In this document: positions 47,101 through 55,515 of the stretch, in pieces | How the letters are laid out: each line of letters opens with the position of its first letter | How positions within the stretch are numbered: the stretch's first letter is position 1 | From: Streptomyces sp. JB150 | Lineage (GTDB): Bacteria > Actinomycetota > Actinomycetes > Streptomycetales > Streptomycetaceae | DNA length: 64,000 nucleotides | Assembly (NCBI RefSeq): GCF_011193355.1 | Contig: NZ_CP049780.1 | Coordinates: 6,237,798 to 6,301,797 of the forward strand | Direction of reading: 5' to 3' | Notes under the pieces: generated by a model | The model's input: the letters and a program-made list of their open reading frames with translations, nothing else | What the model was told of the DNA's origin: nothing | Databases searched by the model: none | Position numbers and translations under genes: made by a program

Positions 47101-48924
47101 ATGTTCACCACCCGGCCCACGCTCCAGGGCACCTTCGGCATGGTGTCCTCCACCCACTGGCTGGCCTCCCAGTCGGCGATGGCGGTGCTGGAGGACGGCG
47201 GCAACGCCTACGACGCGGCGGTGGCGGGCGCGTTCGTGCTGCACGTCGTCGAGCCGCACCTCAACGGACCGGCCGGGGAGGTGCCGATCCTGCTCGCCCC
47301 GGCCGGCGGCGAGGTGCGGGTGCTGTGCGGGCAGGGGGTCGCGCCCGCCGGGGCGACGGTCGCGCACTACCGCGGCCTCGGACTGGACCTCGTCCCCGGC
47401 ACCGGGCCGCTCGCCGCCGCCGTGCCCGGCGCGTTCGACGCCTGGATGCTGCTCCTGCGCGACCACGGCACCAAGTTGCTCGCCGACGTCCTGAAGTACG
47501 CCATCGGCTACGCCGAACACGGTCACCCGCCCGTCGAGAACGTCGGCGCGACCGTCGCGACCGTACGGGAGCTGTTCGAGACGGAGTGGACCTCGTCGGC
47601 GGAGGTCTACCTGCCCCAGGGCGAGCCGCCCCGACCGGGCCGGCTGCTGCGCAACCCCGCCCTCGCCGCCACCTGGAAGCGGCTGCTGGCCGAAGTGTCC
47701 CGCGCGGGGGGCCGGGAGGCGCAGATCGAGGCCGCGCGGGAGGTGTGGCGCACCGGCTTCATCGCCGAGGCCCTGATACGGCAGGCGCGGCGCCCCACCC
47801 TGGACACCAGCGGCGAGCACCACACCGGCACCCTCACGGCCGACGACCTCGCCAGCTGGTCGGCGTCCTACGAGACGCCCGTGACGTACGACTGGAAGGG
47901 CTGGACCGTGTGCAAGGCCGGCCCCTGGAGCCAGGGCCCGGTCCTGCTCCAGCAGCTCGCCCTGCTCCCGCCCGACCTGCCCCCGTACGGCTCCGCCGGT
48001 TATCTGCACCTGCTGATCGAGAACTCCAAGCTCGCCATGGCCGACCGGGAGGCCTGGTACGGCGACGCCGCCGAGGTGCCGCTCGACGCGCTGCTGTCGG
48101 ACGCGTACAACGCCGGGCGGCGCGCCCTGGTGGGGGAGCGGGCCTCGTACGAGCTGCGGCCCGGCAGCCCGCAAGGGCGCGCGCCCCGGCTGTCCCGGTA
48201 CGCGCGCGTGGAGGCCGCCGCGGCACGGGCCGGCGGCGCGGCGGGCGCCGGGGAGCCGACGGTCGCCCTGAGCACCTCGCCGGTGCCGGGTGAGCCGGTG
48301 GTCGGCGCCGACGGTGCCACCCGCGGGGACACCTGCCACCTGGACGTCGTCGACCGCTGGGGCAACATGGTCGCGGCCACGCCCAGCGGCGGCTGGCTCC
48401 AGTCCAACCCCGTGGTCCCCGAGCTGGGCTTCCCGCTCGGGACCCGGCTCCAGATGACCTGGCTGGAGGAGGGCCTGCCGAACACCCTCACCCCCGGGCG
48501 GCGGCCCCGCACCACCCTCACCCCGTCGATCGCCCTGCGCGACGGCGTCCCGGTGCTGGCGTTCGGCACTCCCGGCGGCGACCAGCAGGACCAGTGGCAG
48601 CTGCACTTCTTCCTGGCCGTCGCCCTGCGCTCCCCGGTGCGCGGCGGGCTCGACCTCCAGGGCGCCGTGGACGCGCCGAACTGGCACCAGGACAGCTTCC
48701 CCGGCTCCTTCTTCCCGCGCGGTATGCGGCCGGGCAGCGTGACGGTGGAGTCCCGCACGGACCCGGCGGTCGTCGCCGAGCTGCGGCGGCGTGGTCACCT
48801 TGTCACCGTGGGTGACGCCTGGTCGGAGGGGCGGCTGTGCGCGGTCGCCCGCGACCCGGTAAGCGGTGTGCTGTCGGCGGCGGCGAACCCGCGCGGGATG
48901 CAGGGGTACGCGGTGGGCCGCTGA
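47101..48924 (+). CDS. Gamma-glutamyltransferase-family protein, cytosolic
   Basis: A 607-residue Ntn-hydrolase with no signal peptide. 'SAMAVLEDGGNAYDAAVAGAF' and 'VVEPHLNGPAGEVPILL' match the large-subunit region; the predicted nucleophile is Thr411 in 'RGDTCHLDVVDRWGNMVA'; 'PSGGWLQSNPVVPELGF' and 'AFGTPGGDQQDQWQ' are typical of the cephalosporin acylase/YwrD-like branch. The Thr is followed by Cys rather than Thr. It may act on intracellular gamma-glutamyl compounds. The ATG at 47101 follows GAGGT at a longish distance; a GTG at 47089 is possible. Confidence 0.88.
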   Translation: MFTTRPTLQGTFGMVSSTHWLASQSAMAVLEDGGNAYDAAVAGAFVLHVVEPHLNGPAGEVPILLAPAGGEVRVLCGQGVAPAGATVAHYRGLGLDLVPGTGPLAAAVPGAFDAWMLLLRDHGTKLLADVLKYAIGYAEHGHPPVENVGATVATVRELFETEWTSSAEVYLPQGEPPRPGRLLRNPALAATWKRLLAEVSRAGGREAQIEAAREVWRTGFIAEALIRQARRPTLDTSGEHHTGTLTADDLASWSASYETPVTYDWKGWTVCKAGPWSQGPVLLQQLALLPPDLPPYGSAGYLHLLIENSKLAMADREAWYGDAAEVPLDALLSDAYNAGRRALVGERASYELRPGSPQGRAPRLSRYARVEAAAARAGGAAGAGEPTVALSTSPVPGEPVVGADGATRGDTCHLDVVDRWGNMVAATPSGGWLQSNPVVPELGFPLGTRLQMTWLEEGLPNTLTPGRRPRTTLTPSIALRDGVPVLAFGTPGGDQQDQWQLHFFLAVALRSPVRGGLDLQGAVDAPNWHQDSFPGSFFPRGMRPGSVTVESRTDPAVVAELRRRGHLVTVGDAWSEGRLCAVARDPVSGVLSAAANPRGMQGYAVGR

Positions 48925-49067
48925 CCGGCGGCCTCCGGCCGCTGACCGGCCGCTGTCCTCGGGGCCCGCTGACCGCTGACCGGCCGCTGTCCTCCGACCG
49001 CCGGTGACGGCTCCCACGCCGGCGGGTTCATCCCGATTACATCGGGAGTGCACCGGCCGGGTGGGGA

Positions 49068-49090
49068 TTGTCAGTGGCGCGTGCTCTCAT
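49068..49090 (+). promoter_or_regulatory. Candidate PafBC-type promoter of the IMPase-family gene, leaderless
   Basis: TTGTCAGTG (49068-49076), eight bases, then TCTCAT (49085-49090), which differs from TAnnnT at one position. The ATG at 49097 is 6 bases further, so the transcript would be leaderless; GGAGG at 49091 touches the ATG and is too close to serve as a ribosome site. Confidence 0.6.
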
Positions 49091-49096
49091 GGAGGC

Positions 49097-49939
49097 ATGA
49101 TCGAAGAGAGCGGAACCATCGACGAATTCCTCGCCCGGCACGCGTCCGACGTCGAGGAGGCGGTCCGCAAGGCGGCCGCCGCGGAGATCATGCCGCGCTT
49201 CCGGCAACTCGCCGCGCACGAGGTCGATCAGAAGAGCGGCCCGCACGACCTGGTGACGGACGCCGACCGCAAGGCGGAGCTGCATCTGACCGAGGCGCTG
49301 CGCACCCTGCTGCCCGGATCGGTCGTCGTCGGCGAGGAGGCGGTGCACGCCAACCCGGCGACCTACGACGCGATACGGGGCGACGCGCCGGTGTGGATCG
49401 TCGACCCCGTCGACGGCACACGGCAGTTCGTGCACGGCGAGGACGGCTTCTGCACCCTCGTCGCCCTCGTCCGGCACGGCGTGCTGCACGCCTCGTGGAC
49501 GTTCGCGCCCGCCCGCGACCAACTCGCCACCGCCATGAGGGGCCAGGGCGCCTTCCTCGACGGTGAGCGGCTGTACGCGGGCCCGCCCACGCCCGGCCGG
49601 GACCTGAGCGTCGCCACCTCCCACCCGGACTACACCACGGACGAACAGAAGCGGGCCCTGCTCGCCCTGCGCACCGAGGGCGTCGCCCCGCGCCCGTGCG
49701 GCTCGGCCGGACTGGAGTATCTGGCCGTCGCCCGCGGCGAGTCCGACGCCGTCGCCTTCTCCTGGGAGGCGGCCTGGGATCACGCGGCGGGCCTGCTGCT
49801 CGTCGAGGAGGCGGGCGGCGCCCATCTGACCCGCACCGGCGAGCCGTTCCGCATCACCGGGGGCAACGACCTGCCGTTCACCGCCGCCCGCGACGCGGCG
49901 ACGGCCCGCCGGATCGCCGCCCTGCTGGCCTCGCCGTGA
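49097..49939 (+). CDS. Inositol monophosphatase / histidinol-phosphatase family protein
   Basis: A 280-residue Mg2+-dependent, Li+-sensitive-type phosphatase. Metal-site motifs are 'DLVTDADRKAE', 'VVGEEAVHA', 'WIVDPVDGTRQFVHG' (WxxDPxDGTxxF) and 'WEAAWDHAAGLLLVEEAGG'. Possible substrates are inositol phosphate, histidinol phosphate or 3'-phosphoadenosine 5'-phosphate; the sequence does not decide. A DNA-damage type promoter and predicted leaderless mRNA suggest a role tied to damage or nucleotide metabolism. Confidence 0.88.
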   Translation: MIEESGTIDEFLARHASDVEEAVRKAAAAEIMPRFRQLAAHEVDQKSGPHDLVTDADRKAELHLTEALRTLLPGSVVVGEEAVHANPATYDAIRGDAPVWIVDPVDGTRQFVHGEDGFCTLVALVRHGVLHASWTFAPARDQLATAMRGQGAFLDGERLYAGPPTPGRDLSVATSHPDYTTDEQKRALLALRTEGVAPRPCGSAGLEYLAVARGESDAVAFSWEAAWDHAAGLLLVEEAGGAHLTRTGEPFRITGGNDLPFTAARDAATARRIAALLASP

Positions 49940-50035
49940 CGAGCGGTCGGCCGCCGGGCCCCGCCGCGGGGGAGCGGCAGTCCCGCGGCATATCCTGAAA
50001 GTCCAGTGCCCGTCGGCTGACGAAGGAGTCCGAAG

Positions 50036-51457
50036 GTGCCGTCGATGTTCGATGCGGTCGTGGTGGGGGCGGGGCCGAACGGCCTGACGGCTGCGGTCGA
50101 ACTGGCCCGCCGGGGCTTCTCCGTGGCCCTGTTCGAGGCCCGGGGCACCGTCGGCGGGGGCGCCCGCACCGAGGAGCTGACCCTCCCCGGCTTCCGGCAC
50201 GACCCGTGCGCCGCCGCCCACCCGCTCGGCATCAACTCCCCGGCCTTCCGCGCCCTCCCGCTGGAGCGGTACGGCCTGCGCTGGCTCCAGCCGGAGCTGC
50301 CCATGGCCCACCCCTTCCCGGACGGCACCGCGGCCGTGCTGGCCCGCTCGGTCGCCGAGACCGCCGCCTCCTTCGGCCCGCGCGACGCGGGCGCGTACCG
50401 CAGACTGGTCGAGCCGTTCCTGCCCCGGTGGGACACGCTGGTCCGGGACTTCATGTCCCTGCCGCTCACCGCGCTCCCGCGCGACCCGGTGGCCCTCGCC
50501 CGCTTCGGCCTCGCCGGTCTGCCCCCGTCCACCTGGCTGACGCGCCGCTTCCGCGACGAGCGCGCCAAGACCCTCTTCGCCGGACTCGTCGCCCACGTCA
50601 TGGCCCCCCTCACCGGGGTGGCCACCGGCGCCATCGGCCTGGTCTTCGCCCTCGCCGCGCACGCCCGCGGCTGGCCGGTCGCCCAGGGCGGCTCCCAGTC
50701 CCTCTCGGACGCCCTCGCCGCGTACCTGAAGGACCTCGGCGGCGCGATCCACACCGACTACGAGGTCAAGCGCCTCGACGACCTGCCGCCCGCCCGCGCC
50801 TACGTCTTCAACACCTCGCCCACCGCCCTGGCCCGGATCGCGGGCTTCGGCCGCTTCTACGACCACTACCGGTACGGCCCCGGAGCTTTCAAGATCGACT
50901 ACGCGCTGGACGGCCCGGTCCCGTGGACCGCGCCGGAGGCCCGCCGGGCCGGCACCGTCCAGATCGGCGCCGACAGCGCGGAGATCGGCGCCGCCCTGCG
51001 CGCCGCCTCCCGTGAGGGCCGCGCCCCCGAGCGCCCCTTCCTGATCACCGTGCAGCCGAGCGTCGTCGACCCCACCCGCGCCCCCGCCGGCAAGCACGTC
51101 TTCTGGGCCTACGGCCACGTCCCGCACGGCTGGACCGGCGACCTCACCGACGCCCTCGAACGCCAGCTGGAGCGGTTCGCCCCCGGGTTCCGCGACCGCG
51201 TCCTCGCCCACGCCACCGCCGGCCCGCCCGAACTCGCCGCCCGCAACGCCAACTACGTCGGCGGCGACATCGCCACCGGCGCGGTCTCCGGACTTCAGGT
51301 CCTGCTGCGCCCCCGGCTGTCCCTGGCGCCGTACCGCACCCCGCACCCGGCGGTCTTCATCTGCTCGTCGGCCACCCCGCCCGGCCCCGGCGTGCACGGC
51401 ATGTCCGGCCACAACGCGGCCAAGGCCGTCTGGAGAAGGCTGAGGCAGACGCCATGA
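50036..51457 (+). CDS. FAD-dependent phytoene desaturase-like oxidoreductase
   Basis: A 473-residue NAD(P)/FAD oxidoreductase of the CrtI/pyranose-dehydrogenase-like family. The dinucleotide-binding motif '[21 protein letters not shown]' with '[15 protein letters not shown]' is at the N-terminus and '[20 protein letters not shown]' (FAD-binding end motif) at the C-terminus. No carotenoid genes lie nearby, so the substrate is unknown. The GTG at 50036 is chosen for its spacing from GAAGGAG; ATG 50045 is an alternative. Its end overlaps the macrodomain gene (ATGA). Confidence 0.88.
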   Translation: MPSMFDAVVVGAGPNGLTAAVELARRGFSVALFEARGTVGGGARTEELTLPGFRHDPCAAAHPLGINSPAFRALPLERYGLRWLQPELPMAHPFPDGTAAVLARSVAETAASFGPRDAGAYRRLVEPFLPRWDTLVRDFMSLPLTALPRDPVALARFGLAGLPPSTWLTRRFRDERAKTLFAGLVAHVMAPLTGVATGAIGLVFALAAHARGWPVAQGGSQSLSDALAAYLKDLGGAIHTDYEVKRLDDLPPARAYVFNTSPTALARIAGFGRFYDHYRYGPGAFKIDYALDGPVPWTAPEARRAGTVQIGADSAEIGAALRAASREGRAPERPFLITVQPSVVDPTRAPAGKHVFWAYGHVPHGWTGDLTDALERQLERFAPGFRDRVLAHATAGPPELAARNANYVGGDIATGAVSGLQVLLRPRLSLAPYRTPHPAVFICSSATPPGPGVHGMSGHNAAKAVWRRLRQTP

Positions 51458-51963
51458 CCACCCTCACCCTCGTCCAGGGCGACATCACCCGCGAGAGCGC
51501 CGACGCCCTCGTCAACGCGGCCAACTCCTCCCTCCTCGGCGGCGGAGGCGTCGACGGCGCCATCCACCGCCGGGGCGGCCCCGCGATCCTGGAGGAGTGC
51601 CGCGCGCTCCGCGCCTCGGGCTACGGCAAGGGTCTGCCCACCGGACAGGCGGTCGCCACCACCGCGGGCGCGCTGCCCGCCCGCTGGGTCATCCACACCG
51701 TCGGCCCCGTCTGGTCCGCCACCGAGGACCGCTCCGCCCTCCTCGCCTCCTGCTACCGCGAGTCCCTGCGCGTGGCCGGTGAACTGGGTGCCCGCACGGT
51801 CGCCTTCCCGGCGATCTCCACCGGCGTCTACCGCTGGCCGATGGACGACGCCGCCCGCATCGCCGTCGAGACGGTCCGCGCCGCCCCGACCCCGGTCGAG
51901 GAGGTCCGCTTCGTCCTCTTCGACGAGCGGGCGTACGCGGCGTTCGCCCGGCAGCTCGGCTGA
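51454..51963 (+). CDS. Macrodomain protein, O-acetyl-ADP-ribose deacetylase-like
   Basis: A single macrodomain of 169 residues. '[20 protein letters not shown]' with '[16 protein letters not shown]' is the ADP-ribose-binding signature (MacroD type), followed by '[21 protein letters not shown]' and '[13 protein letters not shown]'. It removes ADP-ribose from proteins or deacetylates O-acetyl-ADP-ribose. It is translationally coupled to the FAD oxidoreductase by a 4-base overlap, an unexplained but firm association. Confidence 0.95.
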   Translation: MTTLTLVQGDITRESADALVNAANSSLLGGGGVDGAIHRRGGPAILEECRALRASGYGKGLPTGQAVATTAGALPARWVIHTVGPVWSATEDRSALLASCYRESLRVAGELGARTVAFPAISTGVYRWPMDDAARIAVETVRAAPTPVEEVRFVLFDERAYAAFARQLG

Positions 51964-52040
51964 GGGCCGCGCGGGTTACCCGCACCACCACCGCCGCCGC
52001 CGCTGATCACGGGCCTTCCCGGCGACTGTGCGCCGGCGGT

Positions 52041-52745
52041 TCAGCTGGTCTGGGCGCGCTCCAGGCGGCGGGCCTTGAGACGGCGAGCGGGCGCCGCCGG
52101 GTCGGCGACCGTCCCGGCGGTCTGGGCGCGGGGCGCGGTCGTGGGCCTGCCGGTGTCGAGCCGGGCGGCGACACGGGCCAGGGTCCGGTCGCCGGGCCGG
52201 GCGGCGAGGTGGAAGTGCGAGACCTTCACCGGGGTGAGGTCACCGCCCCAGACGACGGTGCCCTCGCAGTCCGCGAGGATGTCCCGCACGATCGCCTCCT
52301 GGTGGGGCCACAGCCCCTCGCTCCCGGCCAGTGGGTAGGCGGTGGGGTGGAGGGCCACGGCGGTCCCGGACAGGTGGTTCGACTCGAAGTCCGCCCCCAG
52401 GTCGCGGCGGGTGGTGTGGGCGGTGACGCCGCCGCCCTCGCCGGAGTCGAGCGGGGCGATCTCGTAGTGCCAGCGGCGCGCGACGTGCAGCAGCACCGCG
52501 GCGGCGTCCCCCTCGCGCAGGCGGACCGGCACCCCGGAGCCCTCGACGCGGAAGGCGGCGATGGCGCCGGGGTCGATCGGCCAGCCGTTGGCGGACTTCT
52601 TCCCCGTCCACCGGATGGTGTCCGGTTCCGTGCCGCCGGCGGCGTCGGGGGCGGCGACGGCCGGCGCGGGGGTCAGGGTGTGCTGCACGAGCGTGAGCGC
52701 GCCGGCGCCCGCGACGGCGCCCAGGAGACTGCGTCTGCTGATCAT
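52041..52745 (-). CDS. Tat-exported M15-like (DD-peptidase fold) protein
   Basis: A protein of 234 residues. The start 'MISRRSLLGAVAGAGALTLV' is a twin-arginine signal. The mature part has 'FESNHLSGTAVALHPTAYPL' and 'EGTVVWGGDLTPVKVSHFHLA', which match the metal-binding SxHxxGxAxD...HFH layout of M15/VanY-type D-Ala-D-Ala carboxypeptidases, except that the Asp ligand position reads Ala-Leu-His in 'GTAVALHP', so catalysis is uncertain. It follows the multidomain peptidoglycan-active gene by 22 bases and is probably last in that operon. GAGGA precedes the ATG. Confidence 0.78.
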   Translation of the reverse strand: MISRRSLLGAVAGAGALTLVQHTLTPAPAVAAPDAAGGTEPDTIRWTGKKSANGWPIDPGAIAAFRVEGSGVPVRLREGDAAAVLLHVARRWHYEIAPLDSGEGGGVTAHTTRRDLGADFESNHLSGTAVALHPTAYPLAGSEGLWPHQEAIVRDILADCEGTVVWGGDLTPVKVSHFHLAARPGDRTLARVAARLDTGRPTTAPRAQTAGTVADPAAPARRLKARRLERAQTS

Positions 52746-52767
52746 CGTGGAGTCCTCACTCGTCGGG

Positions 52768-54897
52768 TCAGGGCGTGACGGCGGAGACGCCGGGGTCGCC
52801 CCCCTGGCGCCAGATGTTGTGGTCCAGGCCCCAGCCGGGCTGGAAGTCGTACTCCCTGATCTGGTTGAACGACCAGTTCCGCGGCAGGGGGAAGCCGAGG
52901 TTCCCGGAGAAGCCCCAGGACATCCCCGAGACGAACGACCAGCGGGCCCCGGCCTCGTCCGAGACGCGGATGCAGACGTTGCGGGATCCGTAGACGCCGA
53001 AGGCGTACCGGCCGCCCAGCTCGGCGAGTCCGGCCTTGACGCCGTTGAAGTACGGCACCACATGGGTGCCGATCTCCTCGTCCGTCGCGTCGTAGTCGAC
53101 CCCGAAGTAGATGCACGTGCCGGCGCCGATGCCGTGCTCGACGGCCTTCTGGTGGGCCTTCTTCCCCTGGTCGTAGCCCTTGTCGTAGGTGAAGTTCGCC
53201 AGCTGGGTGCCGTTGTACTGGAAGATCGGGAAGAACCTCAGCCCGGCGTTCAGGATGGTCTGCGGCTCGCCCGGCTTGAGGGCCTTGCCGAGGTAGTACG
53301 GGTCGCCCGGCGCGAGATGCTCGTCCAGGTACCGGCCGACGATCTGGTAGCCGTTCGCCTTGAGCAGCCGCCCGCGTTCGGCGGTGATCTCGGTGATGCA
53401 GTCGCAGCCGGCCGCGTCCCGGGCGACGTCACCGGAGGAGACGAGGAGCTGAGCCCACGTGGTGTAGTCGTTGTGGCCCGTGACGGGGATCTGGGAGAAG
53501 CGCTGGAAGTCCATCAGCCACCCCACATGGGTGCCGGTCTGGGCGTCGATGGCGATGTCCTCCGGAAGATACTTCCGTTCTCCCTGCGCGGTGTACGTGG
53601 GCGAGTTGAAGTAACAGGCGGCGCGGAAGAGGTAGCGCAGGTCTCCCGTGAGGGTGGCCGAGCCCTTTCCCCTGAGCGCGGCCTGCGTGCCGGGACCGAA
53701 GTACCCGTTGATGGAGCCCATGGCGATGCCCAGCTCGTACTGGATGCCCATCATGAGCCCCTGCTGGACGTCACGGGAGTAGACGCCGTCGCAGGGCACG
53801 AGATACATCGCGGGAATGCCGATGCCCGCGACGTACCGGGAGTTCAGCCGCTGCTGGATGCCCCGGACGTGGTCGTCACCGCCGGGCACCTTGCGGAACT
53901 GGTCCATGCGCATCAGGGCCCGCACGACGTGCGGCCACATGGCGTGACGCTTGTCCTCGTCCGCGTAGTCCAGCCCCATGTCCCGGTACAGGCGCTCCGT
54001 CGACTCCTGGGAGTCGGCGTCCCACCCGGTGAGGTCGAGCGAGGCCCAGTAACCCTTGCACCACAAGGCGCCGTTGTAGATCCGCTGGATGTTCTCACTG
54101 GGGTCCCGGTCCGGCATCACCCAGCGGTTCTTCACCGCGTTGAAGGTCCCGGGACCGAAGTTCTGCACCGTCGGGGATATGCCGAGTTCGTGCTGGAGCC
54201 CTTGGGTCAGCGACAGCACCGTGGACCAGCCGGTACGGCCGTTCTCCGGGCACTTGAGGTATCCGGGGGCGTCGCGGTAGGTCCGGTTCACCCACTTCTG
54301 CGTCCGGTAGACGTGGATGTCGCCGCCCACCCCCGTCCACGGCGCCGAGGGATCGATCGTCGATCCCGGGATCGCGTACATACCGAGGTCGCCGGGGCAC
54401 GCGGTGTCGAAGTCGTGGCCGTGCGGAAAGATCATCCCGCCGGTCCTCTTCGGAGCCTCGGTGCGCAGATGGTGGATCAGGTCCCGCATCGCGCGCAGCA
54501 TGTCCTCGCCCACGGTGTCGTTGGAGCGGATCATGCCCACGATGGAGTAGAAGCCGGTGTTGCGCCCCACTCCGTCGACGTAGGCGTCGCCGTTCCCCTC
54601 ACCGCGTTCGTATCCGCGGCCCTCGTAGACGTTGCCGTGGCGGCAGACGAGGAAGTTGTAGGCGATGTCTCCCTCGAATTCCGGCAGATGGTCCGCGTAC
54701 ACGCTCGCGATCTCTCTGCGGCAGTCCTCCTCCGTCTCGAGGTCGCTGGTGCTTCCCGCTCCGAGGTAGTGGATGAACACCCCCATGTGTCCCGTCCAGG
54801 CACGGGTGGAGGGTCTGGGGGGCGACGAGGCGTGCTCCTGCGTCGATTCGCTCGCGTACTTGCCCCAGGTGGCGCGCTTGTTGATCGTGATGGACAT
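52768..54897 (-). CDS. Multidomain peptidoglycan hydrolase: PGRP/amidase_2 + PG-binding repeats + DUF1906 glycoside hydrolase-like domain
   Basis: A protein of 709 residues. Residues about 30-175 form an amidase_2/PGRP domain with zinc ligands His43 ('GVFIHYLGAG'), His159 ('FPHGHDFD') and Cys167 ('TACPGDL') plus 'YNFLVCRHGNVYEGRGYE'. The middle carries two peptidoglycan-binding-like units ('QGLQHELGISPTVQNFGPGT' and 'GIQYELGIAMGSINGYFGPG'). Residues about 490-705 are the Rv2525c-like DUF1906 domain ('GYQIVGRYLDEHL', 'GTCIYFGVDYDATDEEI'). No signal peptide is visible, unlike its operon neighbours. The ATG at 54897 sits close behind GAGGAG; a GTG at 54912 is in frame. Predicted to cut peptidoglycan stems and possibly glycan. 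Confidence 0.85.
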   Translation of the reverse strand: MSITINKRATWGKYASESTQEHASSPPRPSTRAWTGHMGVFIHYLGAGSTSDLETEEDCRREIASVYADHLPEFEGDIAYNFLVCRHGNVYEGRGYERGEGNGDAYVDGVGRNTGFYSIVGMIRSNDTVGEDMLRAMRDLIHHLRTEAPKRTGGMIFPHGHDFDTACPGDLGMYAIPGSTIDPSAPWTGVGGDIHVYRTQKWVNRTYRDAPGYLKCPENGRTGWSTVLSLTQGLQHELGISPTVQNFGPGTFNAVKNRWVMPDRDPSENIQRIYNGALWCKGYWASLDLTGWDADSQESTERLYRDMGLDYADEDKRHAMWPHVVRALMRMDQFRKVPGGDDHVRGIQQRLNSRYVAGIGIPAMYLVPCDGVYSRDVQQGLMMGIQYELGIAMGSINGYFGPGTQAALRGKGSATLTGDLRYLFRAACYFNSPTYTAQGERKYLPEDIAIDAQTGTHVGWLMDFQRFSQIPVTGHNDYTTWAQLLVSSGDVARDAAGCDCITEITAERGRLLKANGYQIVGRYLDEHLAPGDPYYLGKALKPGEPQTILNAGLRFFPIFQYNGTQLANFTYDKGYDQGKKAHQKAVEHGIGAGTCIYFGVDYDATDEEIGTHVVPYFNGVKAGLAELGGRYAFGVYGSRNVCIRVSDEAGARWSFVSGMSWGFSGNLGFPLPRNWSFNQIREYDFQPGWGLDHNIWRQGGDPGVSAVTP

Positions 54898-54990
54898 GGC
54901 TCCTCGTTTCACCGTCGGTGCGGAGTGGGGTGCGGGGCGATGGACGGCCCCGGCGGCGCGGCGACCCGCGCCGCCGGGGCGCGCGGGACC

Positions 54991-55515
54991 TCAGCAGCCG
55001 TAGTGCGGGTCGTGGATGTAGTCCGCGTCGTCGGTGAACCAGTAGTGCCCGCTGATCGCGTTGTCGGCGTGGATGCCGTCGAGGAACTTCTCGTAGCCCA
55101 GGGACAGGTCGGCGTAGTAGTTGCCGGCCTCGATGCACAGCCGCGCCAGGTTCGTGCCGAGGTTGATGTCCCGCTTGAGCGCGACCTCGCTGTAGTAGCC
55201 GGGGAACCCGTTGTTCCAGACGGATGTGGCCCGGTCGTTGAAGCCGCCGCAGTCGTCGCCCCACCACTCGTCGTCGCGGTCCCACTTGCAGTAGTCGCCC
55301 TCGAAGTAGGGCAGGTCGAAGGCGTAGAGGTAGCCGTCCGCGTCCGCCGCGGCCACCGTGCTCAGGTCCGCCCCGGACCGTACGGGGGTCGGCGCTCCCG
55401 GCTTCGGCGCGGGTGATCCCGCGGCCGCCGCGGGGACCGCCGGGCCGGCGAGCCCGACGAGGGCCGCCGCCGTCAGGGCCAGGGCGGTGCGTGCGTACTG
55501 CCTGATGCCGTTCAT
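54991..55515 (-). CDS. Secreted I36/crystallin-like protein
   Basis: A protein of 174 residues with a signal peptide ('LALTAAALVGLAGPAVPAAAAG'). The mature region 'GYLYAFDLPYFEGDYCKWDR', 'WWGDDCGGFNDRATSVWNNG' and 'YYSEVALKRD' follow the peptidase inhibitor I36/beta-gamma-crystallin pattern, with acidic residues suitable for Ca2+ binding. The N-terminus overlaps the lipoprotein gene (ATGA) and the multidomain hydrolase gene starts 93 bases after it, so it may be an envelope partner or inhibitor in that set. Confidence 0.72.
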   Translation of the reverse strand: MNGIRQYARTALALTAAALVGLAGPAVPAAAAGSPAPKPGAPTPVRSGADLSTVAAADADGYLYAFDLPYFEGDYCKWDRDDEWWGDDCGGFNDRATSVWNNGFPGYYSEVALKRDINLGTNLARLCIEAGNYYADLSLGYEKFLDGIHADNAISGHYWFTDDADYIHDPHYGC

